This document shows, piece by piece, positions 20,418 through 28,790 of a stretch of DNA of 64,000 nt. Position numbers and translations under genes: made by a program. Within the stretch, counting starts at the first letter, position 1; each line of letters opens with the position of its first letter. This stretch comes from Pseudomonas palmensis (GTDB lineage Bacteria > Pseudomonadota > Gammaproteobacteria > Pseudomonadales > Pseudomonadaceae): positions 1-64,000 of the forward strand of contig NZ_JAFKEC010000017.1 in assembly GCF_017848315.1 (NCBI RefSeq), in the 5' to 3' direction. The notes under the pieces are model-generated. The model was not told the DNA's origin. It saw only the letters and a list, made by a program, of their open reading frames with translations, and made no database searches.

Positions 20418-21193
20418 GTTCGGAACTGCGCGCCAACCTGGTTGCCCTCAATACCATCGTCTATCGAGAAGTGCGGCGGTTCACGCGGATCTGGCCGCAG
20501 ACCCTGCTGCCCCCGGCGATCACCATGGTGCTGTACTTCGTGATCTTCGGGAACCTCATCGGCCGGCAGATCGGCGACATGGGTGGCTTCACCTATATGG
20601 AGTACATCGTGCCGGGCCTGATCATGATGTCGGTGATCACCAACTCCTACGGCAACGTGGTGTCGAGTTTCTTCGGCAGCAAGTTTCAGCGTTCGATCGA
20701 GGAGCTGATGGTGTCGCCGGTGTCGCCGCACACCATCCTCATCGGCTACACCCTGGGCGGCGTGCTGCGCGGGTTGGCGGTGGGAGTGATCGTGACCCTG
20801 CTGTCGCTGTTCTTCACCCATCTGCAGGTGCATCACCTGGGCGTGACGGTGCTGGTGGTGGTGCTGACCGCGACGATCTTCTCGCTGCTGGGCTTCATCA
20901 ACGCAGTGTTTGCGCGCAACTTCGATGACATCTCGATCATCCCGACCTTCGTGCTCACGCCGCTGACGTACCTGGGTGGGGTGTTCTACTCCATCACCCT
21001 GCTGCCGCCATTCTGGCAGACCGTGTCGCTGGCCAACCCGGTGCTGCACATGGTCAACTCGTTCCGCTACGGCATCCTGGGCGTCTCGGACATCCGCATC
21101 GGCGTGGCCATCACCTTCATGCTGGTGGCCACCGCGGTGCTGTACATCGGCTGCGTGCGCCTACTGGTCAGCGGGCGAGGAATGCGCAGCTGA
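20414..21193 (+). CDS. ABC-2 type exporter, membrane subunit (YadH-like)
   Basis: A 259-residue permease with six hydrophobic helices and the ABC-2 signature region (FVLTPLTYLGGVFYSITLLP, about 185-205). It overlaps the ATPase gene by four bases and has a typical SD (GGTGGCGGT is weak, so coupling is likely). The 3' end overlaps the convergent DUF2062 gene by 33 bases (21161-21193). YadGH is the nearest E. coli pair. Confidence 0.9.
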   Translation: MSSELRANLVALNTIVYREVRRFTRIWPQTLLPPAITMVLYFVIFGNLIGRQIGDMGGFTYMEYIVPGLIMMSVITNSYGNVVSSFFGSKFQRSIEELMVSPVSPHTILIGYTLGGVLRGLAVGVIVTLLSLFFTHLQVHHLGVTVLVVVLTATIFSLLGFINAVFARNFDDISIIPTFVLTPLTYLGGVFYSITLLPPFWQTVSLANPVLHMVNSFRYGILGVSDIRIGVAITFMLVATAVLYIGCVRLLVSGRGMRS

Positions 21194-21700
21194 TTTCTGC
21201 TTGCGCCTGCGCCACTGCCTGCCCACCCACCAGCGCCAGTAGAGCATGGTCAGGCAGTAGGCCAGCGCCCCCAGCAGCACGCCGCACACCACCGAGCCCA
21301 GCAGAAAGGGCTGCCACAGCGTCGACAACTGGTCGGTGATCCATTCGAAGGTGAGTTCCTCGGGCAGCGTGCGTGGCGGTATCTGCATCAGCCATGCCCC
21401 CACCTGGTAGGTGCAGTAGAACACCGGCGGCATGGTGATGGGGTTGGTCAGCCACACCAGGCTGACGGCGATGGGCATGTTGCCGCGCACCAGAACCGCC
21501 AGGCTGGCGGCCAGCAGCATCTGCATCGGGATAGGGATGAAGGCTGCGAAAAGGCCTACGGCCATGGCCCGTGCCACCGAATGGCGATTCAGGTGCCAGA
21601 GGTTGGGGTCGTGCAGCAGCCGGCCGAGAAAGCGTAAGGATTTATGTTCCCGAATGCTCGTCGGATCTGGCATGTAGCGTTTGAAAAGTCGACGCGGCAT
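21161..21700 (-). CDS. DUF2062 membrane protein
   Basis: A 179-residue protein whose core (RHSVARAMAVGLFAAFIPIP, then LVWLTNPITMPPVFYCTYQVG) is the DUF2062 signature; two to three membrane helices follow, and the C-terminus is strongly basic (RRRKQKS). Function is unknown. I use the ATG at 21700 (MPRRLFKRYMPDP); an in-frame upstream start would add 24 unrelated residues. It converges on and overlaps the ABC permease, and is divergent from comEC. Confidence 0.83.
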   Translation of the reverse strand: MPRRLFKRYMPDPTSIREHKSLRFLGRLLHDPNLWHLNRHSVARAMAVGLFAAFIPIPMQMLLAASLAVLVRGNMPIAVSLVWLTNPITMPPVFYCTYQVGAWLMQIPPRTLPEELTFEWITDQLSTLWQPFLLGSVVCGVLLGALAYCLTMLYWRWWVGRQWRRRKQKSAAHSSPADQ

Positions 21701-21840
21701 GTGGGCTCTCGGCGTTCTGAAGTGGCCAGTATGCACGGATTGTAAACAGCGCCAATTCAGACTTTGTGACAATTAATAAGCAAGGTGCGGGCCTGGGTGA
21801 TCTAAGCCTCTGGGGTGAGATCTGCTCAGGAGCTTTACCC

Positions 21841-24063
21841 ATGCGCACAAGGATGTTGGCGCTGGCCTTGGGGCTGTTGGCGCTCAACGTGCTACCTGCC
21901 TTGCCGTCGGTCGGCTGGCTCTGGGGCATCGGCATGACGGGAATGTTATGCCTGGTGTGTCGATGGGCAGTGCCCGGTCTGTTCTTGCTTGGTTTTGCCT
22001 GGGCCTGTTGCTCGGCGCAATGGGCGCTGGACGATCGACTCCGGCCCGAGCTGGAGGGGCGCACCCTGTGGCTGGAAGGTCGGGTAGTGGGCCTGGCGCA
22101 GCAGGGCCCACATTCGGTGCGTTTCGAGCTGGCCGAAGCCTCCTCACGCCGCGCCCAGTTGCCGCAGCGGCTGAGCCTGAGCTGGTTTGGCGGGCCGCCG
22201 GTCAACAGTGGCGAGCGTTGGCGCCTGGCGGTACAGCTGCAGCGCCCCTCCGGCCTGCTCAACCCCCATGGGCCTGACCAGGAAGCCGCCATGCTGGCCC
22301 GGCGAATCGGTGCCACCGGCCGTGTAAGGGCAGGTGAACGACTGGCCCCGGCCAGCCATGCGTGGCGTGATTCGGTGCGCCAACGCCTGCTCGTGGCTCA
22401 GGCCCATGGGCGCGAAGGTGCGCTGGCGGCGCTGGTGCTGGGTGACGGCGGGGCGCTGGCACAGGAGGACTGGCAGGTGCTCCAGGCAACCGGCACGGTG
22501 CACCTGCTGGTGATTTCCGGTCAGCACATCGGCTTGCTGGCCGGTCTGGTGTACGGCCTGGTGGCCGGGTTGGCACGTGTGGGGGCATGGCCCAGGGGGC
22601 TGCCCTGGCTACCCTGGGCGTGCGGCCTGGCGTTTGCGGCGGCCCTGGCGTACGGCTTGATGGCGGGCTTTCAGGTACCGGTACGACGCGCATGCATCAT
22701 GCTGGCGGTGGTGCTGTTGTGGCGCTTGCGTTTTCGCCACCTTGGGGCCTGGATTCCCTTGCTGCTTGCCCTCAACGGTGTATTGCTGGTGGAGCCATTG
22801 GCCAGCCTGCAGCCGGGGTTCTGGCTGTCGTTCGCAGCGGTGGCGGTGCTGGTGTATGTGTTCGGCGGCCGGCTGGGGGCCTGGAACCCCTGGCTGGCAT
22901 GGTGCCGGGCCCAATGGCTGATCGCGATCGGCCTGTTGCCGGTGCTGCTGGCGCTGGGGCTGCCGATCAGTCTCTCGGCACCGCTGGCCAATCTGGTTGC
23001 GGTGCCCTGGGTCAGTATCGCGGTGTTGCCCCTGGCGCTGGCCGGCACACTGCTGCAGGGGCTCCCGTTGCTGGGGGAGGCCCTGTTGTGGCTGGCTGGA
23101 GGATCGCTGGCAGCCTTGTTCTGGACACTGGCACAGGTGGCACATTGGCAACCGGCCTGGACACCGGTCGCCTTGCCGATATGGGCATGGTTGATGGTGG
23201 GCGGTGGCGCGGTACTGCTGCTGTTGCCGGGCGGGCTGCCGATGCGGGTGCTGGGCTGGCCCTTGCTGCTGCTGGCCGGCTGTGCGCCTCGCAACGAGAT
23301 CGCCCATGGGCAACTGGAGGTGTGGCAGCTGGATGTCGGCCAGGGCCAGGCGTTGGTGCTGCGTACCCGTCACCATGCGATGCTGTATGACGCAGGCCCG
23401 GCCACCCGTGGCAGCGACCTGGGTGAGCGGGTGGTCGTGCCGACTCTGCGCAAGCTGGGGGTGCGCGAGCTGGACCTGGCGCTGATCAGCCATGCCCATG
23501 CCGACCATGCCGGCGGCGCCCTGGCGGTGCAGCGCAGCGTGCCGCTGGTGCGTGTGGTGGGCGGCGACCCGGATGAGCTGCCCGGGCAACTGCAGGCCCA
23601 GGCCTGCGCCAGTGGCGAGCAATGGCAGTGGGATGGCGTGCTCTTCAGCCTGTGGCGCTGGCAGCAGGCCGGCGACAGCAATCAGCGCTCCTGTGTGTTG
23701 CACGTGGATGCCGGCGGGGAAACCCTGCTGCTTACCGGTGACATCGATGCCCAGGCCGAGCGCGCCTGGCTGCGCGAGTCGACAGCCGGCCCGGTCGACT
23801 GGTTGCAGGCGCCCCATCATGGCAGCCGCACCTCGTCGAGCCAGGCCTTTCTCGAACGAACCCGGCCCCGGGGCGTGCTGATTTCGCGAGGGCGCCACAA
23901 TGCATTCGGGCATCCGCACGCACAGGTGATGGCGCGTTACCAGGCGCTGGGTATCACCGTGCACGACAGCGCACTGCACGGGGCGGTGCGCCTGGTGCTG
24001 GGCAGCTTTGGCCAGGCGGTCGGGCAACGCAGCCAGCGGCGCTTCTGGCGGGAGCCGACATGA
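21841..24063 (+). CDS. comEC: DNA internalisation-related competence protein ComEC/Rec2
   Basis: Forms the inner-membrane channel for single-stranded DNA in naturally competent bacteria. The 740-residue protein has N-terminal helices and an OB-fold DUF4131 domain (about 1-170), the polytopic Competence domain (about 190-480) with LLVISGQHIGLLAGL, and a C-terminal metallo-beta-lactamase-like domain with ISHAHADHAGG (near 550) and PHHGSRTSSS. The start ATG at 21841 follows CAGGAGCTTTACCC. Whether this strain is competent is unknown; pseudomonads keep comEC widely. The stop overlaps a possible upstream start of exbB. Confidence 0.93.
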   Translation: MRTRMLALALGLLALNVLPALPSVGWLWGIGMTGMLCLVCRWAVPGLFLLGFAWACCSAQWALDDRLRPELEGRTLWLEGRVVGLAQQGPHSVRFELAEASSRRAQLPQRLSLSWFGGPPVNSGERWRLAVQLQRPSGLLNPHGPDQEAAMLARRIGATGRVRAGERLAPASHAWRDSVRQRLLVAQAHGREGALAALVLGDGGALAQEDWQVLQATGTVHLLVISGQHIGLLAGLVYGLVAGLARVGAWPRGLPWLPWACGLAFAAALAYGLMAGFQVPVRRACIMLAVVLLWRLRFRHLGAWIPLLLALNGVLLVEPLASLQPGFWLSFAAVAVLVYVFGGRLGAWNPWLAWCRAQWLIAIGLLPVLLALGLPISLSAPLANLVAVPWVSIAVLPLALAGTLLQGLPLLGEALLWLAGGSLAALFWTLAQVAHWQPAWTPVALPIWAWLMVGGGAVLLLLPGGLPMRVLGWPLLLLAGCAPRNEIAHGQLEVWQLDVGQGQALVLRTRHHAMLYDAGPATRGSDLGERVVVPTLRKLGVRELDLALISHAHADHAGGALAVQRSVPLVRVVGGDPDELPGQLQAQACASGEQWQWDGVLFSLWRWQQAGDSNQRSCVLHVDAGGETLLLTGDIDAQAERAWLRESTAGPVDWLQAPHHGSRTSSSQAFLERTRPRGVLISRGRHNAFGHPHAQVMARYQALGITVHDSALHGAVRLVLGSFGQAVGQRSQRRFWREPT

Positions 24064-24125
24064 CGCTGTTCGGCCCCGTGGCCCCCTATGGTAAAGTGGC
24101 GGACTTTTTCGAGGGGGTCGCTACT

Positions 24126-24761
24126 GTGTGGGAATTGGTCAAGTCCGGTGGCTGGATGATGCTGCCGATCATTCTGAGTTCCATCGCTGCCATGGCTATC
24201 GTCGCCGAACGCCTGTGGACCCTGCGCGCCAGTCGTGTCACCCCGCCGCACCTGCTCGGCCAGGTGTGGCGCTGGATCAAGGACAAACAGCTCACCAGCG
24301 AGAAGCTCAAGACCCTGCGCGCCGACTCGCCGCTGGGCGAGATCCTGGCCGCAGGCCTGGCCAACTCCCGCCATGGTCGCGAAATCATGAAGGAGTGCAT
24401 CGAGGAAGCCGCCGCCCGTGTCATCCACGAGCTGGAGCGCTACATCAACGCACTGGGCACCATCGCCGCCATGGCGCCGCTGCTGGGCCTGCTGGGCACC
24501 GTGCTGGGCATGATCGATATCTTCAGTGCCTTCACCGGGTCCGGCATGACCACCAATGCCTCGGTATTGGCGGGGGGGATCTCCAAGGCGTTGATCACCA
24601 CCGCAGCCGGCCTGATGGTGGGTATCCCGGCAGTATTCTTCCATCGTTTCCTGCAACGGCGCATCGATGAGCTGGTGGTGGGCATGGAGCAGGAGGCCAT
24701 CAAGCTGGTGGAAGTGGTCCAGGGGGACCGTGATGTCGACCTGAGCGAGGGCAAGGCGTGA
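24126..24761 (+). CDS. exbB: ExbB/TolQ-type proton channel protein
   Basis: Inner-membrane MotA/TolQ/ExbB protein that uses proton flow to energise an outer-membrane or envelope process, with ExbD. The 211-residue product has helix 1 at about 11-30, a cytoplasmic domain, and helices 2 and 3 at about 117-139 and 150-172 (LGTIAAMAPLLGLLGTVLGM is the family signature). I prefer the GTG at 24126 (MWELVKSGGWMM) from family length; an ATG at 24060 overlaps the comEC stop and would add 22 residues. It lies in a comEC-exbB-exbD-lpxK overlap chain, in the same order as in P. aeruginosa. Confidence 0.9.
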   Translation: MWELVKSGGWMMLPIILSSIAAMAIVAERLWTLRASRVTPPHLLGQVWRWIKDKQLTSEKLKTLRADSPLGEILAAGLANSRHGREIMKECIEEAAARVIHELERYINALGTIAAMAPLLGLLGTVLGMIDIFSAFTGSGMTTNASVLAGGISKALITTAAGLMVGIPAVFFHRFLQRRIDELVVGMEQEAIKLVEVVQGDRDVDLSEGKA

Positions 24762-25189
24762 AATTCCGGCGCAAGCCACGGGAGACCGTGGACATCAACC
24801 TCGCTTCGCTGATCGACGTGGTGTTCATCCTGCTGCTGTTTTTCGTGGTGACCACCACCTTCACCCGTGAAACCCAGTTGCGTGTCGAACTGCCCGAGGC
24901 GGTCAGCGGCGCTCCGGCGCCCGACGCCGAGGCCAAGCAGCTGGAAATCACCATCAGCGCCGAAGGCGTGTACTCGGTCAACAACCACCTGTTGCCCAAG
25001 AGCGACCTGGGCACCCTGATCGAGGCCCTGCAGAAGGAATCACAGGGCGACACCAAGATGCCGCTGTCGATCAGCGCTGACGGCAAGACTCCGCACCAGG
25101 CCGTGGTCACCGCCATGGATGCCGCTGGCAAGCTCGGCTTCAGCCAGTTGCGGATGACCACGGTCGAGGCCGCCCAGGGGACACCTTGA
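24758..25189 (+). CDS. exbD: ExbD/TolR-type biopolymer transport protein
   Basis: Partner of ExbB. The 143-residue protein has a short cytoplasmic arm, one membrane helix with the proton-carrying aspartate ([19 protein letters not shown], Asp near 17), and a periplasmic domain. The start is a GTG overlapping the exbB stop (GTGA). No tonB gene follows, so this pair may serve an envelope function tied to the LPS genes behind it rather than siderophore uptake. Confidence 0.92.
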   Translation: MKFRRKPRETVDINLASLIDVVFILLLFFVVTTTFTRETQLRVELPEAVSGAPAPDAEAKQLEITISAEGVYSVNNHLLPKSDLGTLIEALQKESQGDTKMPLSISADGKTPHQAVVTAMDAAGKLGFSQLRMTTVEAAQGTP

Positions 25190-26199
25190 TGGCGCTTGCC
25201 GATCGTCTGTTGCATGCCTGGTATGCCGGCCACCCGGCATTGGTAATGTTGCGCCCGCTCGAGGCCCTGTACCGTCGGGTGGTGCGGGGCAAGCGCGAGC
25301 GTTTTCTGGCCGGGCAGGGCGACATCTATCGCGCACCGGTGCCGGTGCTGGTGGTGGGCAACATCACCGTGGGTGGCACCGGCAAGACCCCGCTTATCCT
25401 GTTTCTGATCGAGCACTGTCGCCAGCGCGGCCTGCGCGTGGGGGTGGTCAGCCGAGGCTATGGGGCCACTGCGCCGCAACTGCCGTGGCGCGTGCGTGCC
25501 GATCAACCGGCCGAACAGGCCGGTGACGAACCCTTGCTGATCGTGCAGCGCACCGGCGTGCCGCTGATGATCGACCCCGATCGCAGCCAGGCCGTGCGGG
25601 CCTTGCTCGACGCCGAGCCGCTGGACCTGATCCTGTGCGACGACGGCATGCAGCACTACCGCCTGGCGCGTGATCTCGAGCTGGTGCTGATCGACGCGGC
25701 CCGCGGCCTCGGCAATCGCCGCTGCCTGCCTGCCGGGCCGCTGCGTGAGCCGGTGGAGCGCCTGGATGAAGTGGACGCCGTGCTCTACAACGGCGCCCTC
25801 AGCGACCGTGATGATGGCTTTGCCTTCACCCTGGCCCCTACGGCACTGGTCAACCTGCGCAGCGGCGAGCGACGAGGCCTTGAGCATTTTGCGCCGGGCC
25901 AGGCATTGCACGCGGTGGCCGGCATCGGCAACCCTCAGCGATTTTTCAACACCCTGCAGGGGCTGGGCTGGCAGCCTGTGCCGCATGCGTTTGCCGACCA
26001 TGCGGTGTACAACGCCCAGGCCCTGAGCTTCACCCCGTCATTGCCGCTGGTCATGACTGAGAAGGATGCGGTGAAATGCCGTGCTTTCGCCGCCGATGAC
26101 TGGTGGTATCTTGCGGTCGACGCACTGCCTTCGCCGGCCTTCGTGGCCTGGCTCGACGCGCAGCTGTCGCGTCTGCTGCCCGGGCCTCGCCAGCCCTGA
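25189..26199 (+). CDS. lpxK: Tetraacyldisaccharide 4'-kinase LpxK
   Basis: Phosphorylates the lipid A precursor at the 4' position, at the inner membrane. The 336-residue protein has an N-terminal amphipathic segment, the P-loop [13 protein letters not shown] (about 51-63), GVVSRGYG, and [14 protein letters not shown]. The ATG at 25189 shares a base with the exbD stop (TGATG). It is the essential gene of the overlap chain; the KDO and peptidoglycan genes that follow make this an envelope-precursor operon. Confidence 0.95.
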   Translation: MALADRLLHAWYAGHPALVMLRPLEALYRRVVRGKRERFLAGQGDIYRAPVPVLVVGNITVGGTGKTPLILFLIEHCRQRGLRVGVVSRGYGATAPQLPWRVRADQPAEQAGDEPLLIVQRTGVPLMIDPDRSQAVRALLDAEPLDLILCDDGMQHYRLARDLELVLIDAARGLGNRRCLPAGPLREPVERLDEVDAVLYNGALSDRDDGFAFTLAPTALVNLRSGERRGLEHFAPGQALHAVAGIGNPQRFFNTLQGLGWQPVPHAFADHAVYNAQALSFTPSLPLVMTEKDAVKCRAFAADDWWYLAVDALPSPAFVAWLDAQLSRLLPGPRQP

Positions 26200-26236
26200 C
26201 ATTTTCTTTTTCCGGCCACAGGCCTGAGGAATATCC

Positions 26237-26422
26237 ATGGACACCAAATTGCTCGACATCCTTGCTTGCCCGATCACCAAAGGCCCGCTCAAGCTCAGCG
26301 CCGACAAGACCGAGCTGATCAGCAAGGGGGCCGGCCTGGCGTACCCGATTCGTGACGGTATCCCGGTGATGCTCGAGAGCGAAGCCCGAACCCTGACCGA
26401 TGACGAGCGCCTGGACAAATGA
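26237..26422 (+). CDS. ycaR: Trm112/YcaR-family small protein
   Basis: A 61-residue protein ([20 protein letters not shown]) of the Trm112/UPF0434 family that lies between lpxK and kdsB in many gammaproteobacteria. It has only one cysteine left of the usual zinc-binding set (CP at 11). Eukaryotic relatives activate methyltransferases; the bacterial role is unsettled. CTGAGGAATATCC gives the SD, and its stop overlaps kdsB (ATGA). Confidence 0.93.
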   Translation: MDTKLLDILACPITKGPLKLSADKTELISKGAGLAYPIRDGIPVMLESEARTLTDDERLDK

Positions 26423-27183
26423 GCCTGGATTTCACCGTTGTGATTCCAGCACGCCTGCGCTCCACCCGTCTGCCGGGCAAGCCATTGCTGTCGATTGCCG
26501 GCAAGCCGATGGTGCAGCACGTCTGGGAGCAGGCGCGCAGAAGCAGCGCCACCCGCGTGGTGATTGCCACCGATGACCCGAGCATCGTCGCTGCATGCCA
26601 GGGGTTTGGCGCCGAGGTGCTGCTGACCCGTGAGGACCACCAGTCGGGCACCGACCGCCTGGCCGAAGTCGCCACCCAGCTGGGCCTGTCGGCAGATGCG
26701 ATCGTGGTCAATGTGCAGGGTGACGAGCCGTTGATTCCACCGGCGATCATCGACCAGGTGGCGGCCAACCTGGCCGCGCATCCTGAAGCGGGCATTGCCA
26801 CGCTGGCCGAGCCGATCGAAGACGTCGAAGTGCTGTTCAACCCCAATGCGGTCAAGGTGAGCACCGACCGCAACGGCCTGGCCCTGACCTTCAGCCGTGC
26901 GCCCTTGCCGTGGGCGCGTGATGCGTTTGCCCAGAGCCGCGAGCAATTGCCGGCGGGTGTGCCTTATCGCCGGCATATCGGCATGTACGCCTATCGCGCA
27001 GGCCTGTTGCAGGACTTCGTCGCCTGGGGCCCGTGCGGCCTGGAGCAGACCGAGTCGCTGGAGCAGTTGCGTGCGCTGTGGAACGGCGTGCGCATCCACG
27101 TGGCCGATGCCTTGCAGGCGCCGCCTGTGGGCGTCGACACACCTGAAGACCTGGAGCGCGTTCGGCGCTTGCTGGAGGCCTGA
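26419..27183 (+). CDS. kdsB: 3-deoxy-manno-octulosonate cytidylyltransferase KdsB
   Basis: Makes CMP-KDO from CTP and KDO for the LPS inner core. The 254-residue cytosolic enzyme shows [17 protein letters not shown] at the N-terminus (CTP loop), [24 protein letters not shown] and [13 protein letters not shown], all diagnostic, with length as in E. coli (248). It overlaps ycaR upstream and ptp downstream (TGATG). Confidence 0.96.
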   Translation: MSLDFTVVIPARLRSTRLPGKPLLSIAGKPMVQHVWEQARRSSATRVVIATDDPSIVAACQGFGAEVLLTREDHQSGTDRLAEVATQLGLSADAIVVNVQGDEPLIPPAIIDQVAANLAAHPEAGIATLAEPIEDVEVLFNPNAVKVSTDRNGLALTFSRAPLPWARDAFAQSREQLPAGVPYRRHIGMYAYRAGLLQDFVAWGPCGLEQTESLEQLRALWNGVRIHVADALQAPPVGVDTPEDLERVRRLLEA

Positions 27184-27647
27184 TGCGCGTCCTGTTCGTA
27201 TGCCTGGGCAACATCTGCCGCTCGCCGACGGCCGAGGGCGTGTTGCGCCATCAGTTGAAGCTGGCAGGCCTCGAGGATCAGGTCGAAGTGGCCTCGGCGG
27301 GTACGGGAGACTGGCATGTGGGCAAGCCGCCCGACAGCCGAACCCGCCGCGCTGCGCTGGCGCGCGGCTACGACCTGTCCGCACAGCGTGCACAGCAGGT
27401 GAGCGCGCAGGACTTCAGCCGGTACGACCTGATCCTGGCAATGGACACCAGCAATCTCGGCCACCTCAAGGCGCTGCAACCGTCTGCCGGTACCGCCGAA
27501 CTGGACCTGTTCCTGCGCCGCTACGAGGGTGAGCTGGATGAAGTGCCCGACCCGTACTACGGCGGCGAAGAGGGCTTCGAACAGGTGCTTGATCTCATTG
27601 AGCTGGCTTGTAGCAAGCTGGTGGTCGAGCTGAAGGGCCGGCTATGA
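27183..27647 (+). CDS. Low molecular weight protein-tyrosine phosphatase
   Basis: A 154-residue cytosolic phosphatase with the P-loop VCLGNICRSPT (catalytic Cys7, Arg13) and the general-acid loop VPDPYYGG (Asp near 119). Bacterial relatives (Wzb, Etp type) dephosphorylate tyrosine kinases of exopolysaccharide systems, but none is nearby; the position between kdsB and murB is conserved in pseudomonads. Start and stop both overlap neighbouring genes. Confidence 0.92.
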   Translation: MRVLFVCLGNICRSPTAEGVLRHQLKLAGLEDQVEVASAGTGDWHVGKPPDSRTRRAALARGYDLSAQRAQQVSAQDFSRYDLILAMDTSNLGHLKALQPSAGTAELDLFLRRYEGELDEVPDPYYGGEEGFEQVLDLIELACSKLVVELKGRL

Positions 27648-28663
27648 GCGTGCAGGTGCAATCGCAGGTTTCACTCAAACCTTACAACACCTTCGGAATC
27701 GAGGTGAAGGCGCAGTATTTCGCCCAGGCACACAACGATGACGAAGTGCGCCAGCTGCTGGCGCACGCAGCCGAACAGCACCTGCCGGTGCTGGTGATCG
27801 GTGGCGGCAGCAACCTGCTGCTGACTGCCGATATCCACGCGCTGGTGCTGCGCATGGCCAGTGTCGGTGTGCGGATACTGTCGGATGATGGCCAGCGCGT
27901 GGTGGTCGAGGCAGAGGCGGGTGAGCCCTGGCATCCCTTCGTACAGTGGACCCTGGCCCAGGGACTGTCGGGGCTGGAAAACCTCAGCCTGATCCCCGGT
28001 ACCGTCGGGGCGGCGCCGATGCAGAACATCGGCGCCTATGGCGTGGAGATCAAGGACGTGTTTGCCGGTCTTACGGCACTGGATCGGGAAACCGGCCAGT
28101 TGCACGAGTTCGCGCTGGAACAGTGTGATTTTGCCTACCGTGACAGTGTGTTCAAGCGTAATCCCGGGCGCTGGCTGATCCTGCGGGTTCGCTTCGTGCT
28201 CAATCGCGCCGAGCACCTGCACCTGGACTATGGCCCGGTACGCCAGCGGCTGAGTGAGCAGGGCATCGGTCAGCCGACCGCACAGAATGTCAGCGATGCC
28301 ATCTGCAGCATTCGTCGCGAGAAACTGCCAGACCCGGCCGAGCTGGGCAATGCCGGAAGCTTCTTCAAGAACCCGGTGGTGAGCGCCGAACTGGCGCAGC
28401 GCGTGCGCGAGGCGTATCCGGATGCGGTAGGTTATCCACAGGCCGATGGTCAGGTGAAGCTGGCGGCGGGGTGGTTGATCGAGCAGGCGGGCTGGAAGGG
28501 GTTTCGCGAGGGCGATGCCGGGGTGCACCGTTTGCAGTCGCTGGTGCTGGTGAACTACGGGCAGGCCAGTGGCAAGCAGTTGCATGCGCTGGCGCAGCGG
28601 ATTCAGGCTGATGTGCTGGCGCGCTTCGGCGTCGCGCTGGAGATGGAACCCAACTTGTATTGA
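27644..28663 (+). CDS. murB: UDP-N-acetylenolpyruvoylglucosamine reductase MurB
   Basis: Reduces UDP-GlcNAc-enolpyruvate to UDP-MurNAc, the second committed step of peptidoglycan precursor synthesis. The 339-residue FAD enzyme is type I (E. coli-like): LKPYNTFGIEVKAQ, VIGGGSNLLLT, IPGTVGAAPMQNIGAYGVE (FAD site), YRDSVFK, and GSFFKNPVVS with the catalytic serine. The ATG overlaps the ptp stop (ATGA). It ends the operon; a bidirectional terminator follows. Confidence 0.96.
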   Translation: MSVQVQSQVSLKPYNTFGIEVKAQYFAQAHNDDEVRQLLAHAAEQHLPVLVIGGGSNLLLTADIHALVLRMASVGVRILSDDGQRVVVEAEAGEPWHPFVQWTLAQGLSGLENLSLIPGTVGAAPMQNIGAYGVEIKDVFAGLTALDRETGQLHEFALEQCDFAYRDSVFKRNPGRWLILRVRFVLNRAEHLHLDYGPVRQRLSEQGIGQPTAQNVSDAICSIRREKLPDPAELGNAGSFFKNPVVSAELAQRVREAYPDAVGYPQADGQVKLAAGWLIEQAGWKGFREGDAGVHRLQSLVLVNYGQASGKQLHALAQRIQADVLARFGVALEMEPNLY

Positions 28664-28746
28664 CTGGGCGACTTGTTCGCTGGCAAGGCCGATTCCTGCG
28701 GGTTCGGCGTTGTCGGTGACACATCCACCACCAGGCAGCAGGCAAT

Positions 28747-28782
28747 AAAAAGCCCCGCCAGTTTGCACTAGCGGGGCTTTTT
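28747..28782. terminator. Bidirectional terminator between murB and rne
   Basis: AAAAGCCCCGC (28748-28758) pairs with GCGGGGCTTTT (28771-28781), with A and T runs on either side that serve both strands. A partial REP-like CGCTGGCAAGGCCGATTCCTGCGGG lies just upstream, about 28678-28702. Confidence 0.9.
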
Positions 28783-28790
28783 AATGGCCG

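Noticed and set aside
22609..24027. A 472-codon open frame antisense to comEC
   Set aside because: Gln/His/Pro-rich translation typical of an antisense frame in GC-rich DNA.
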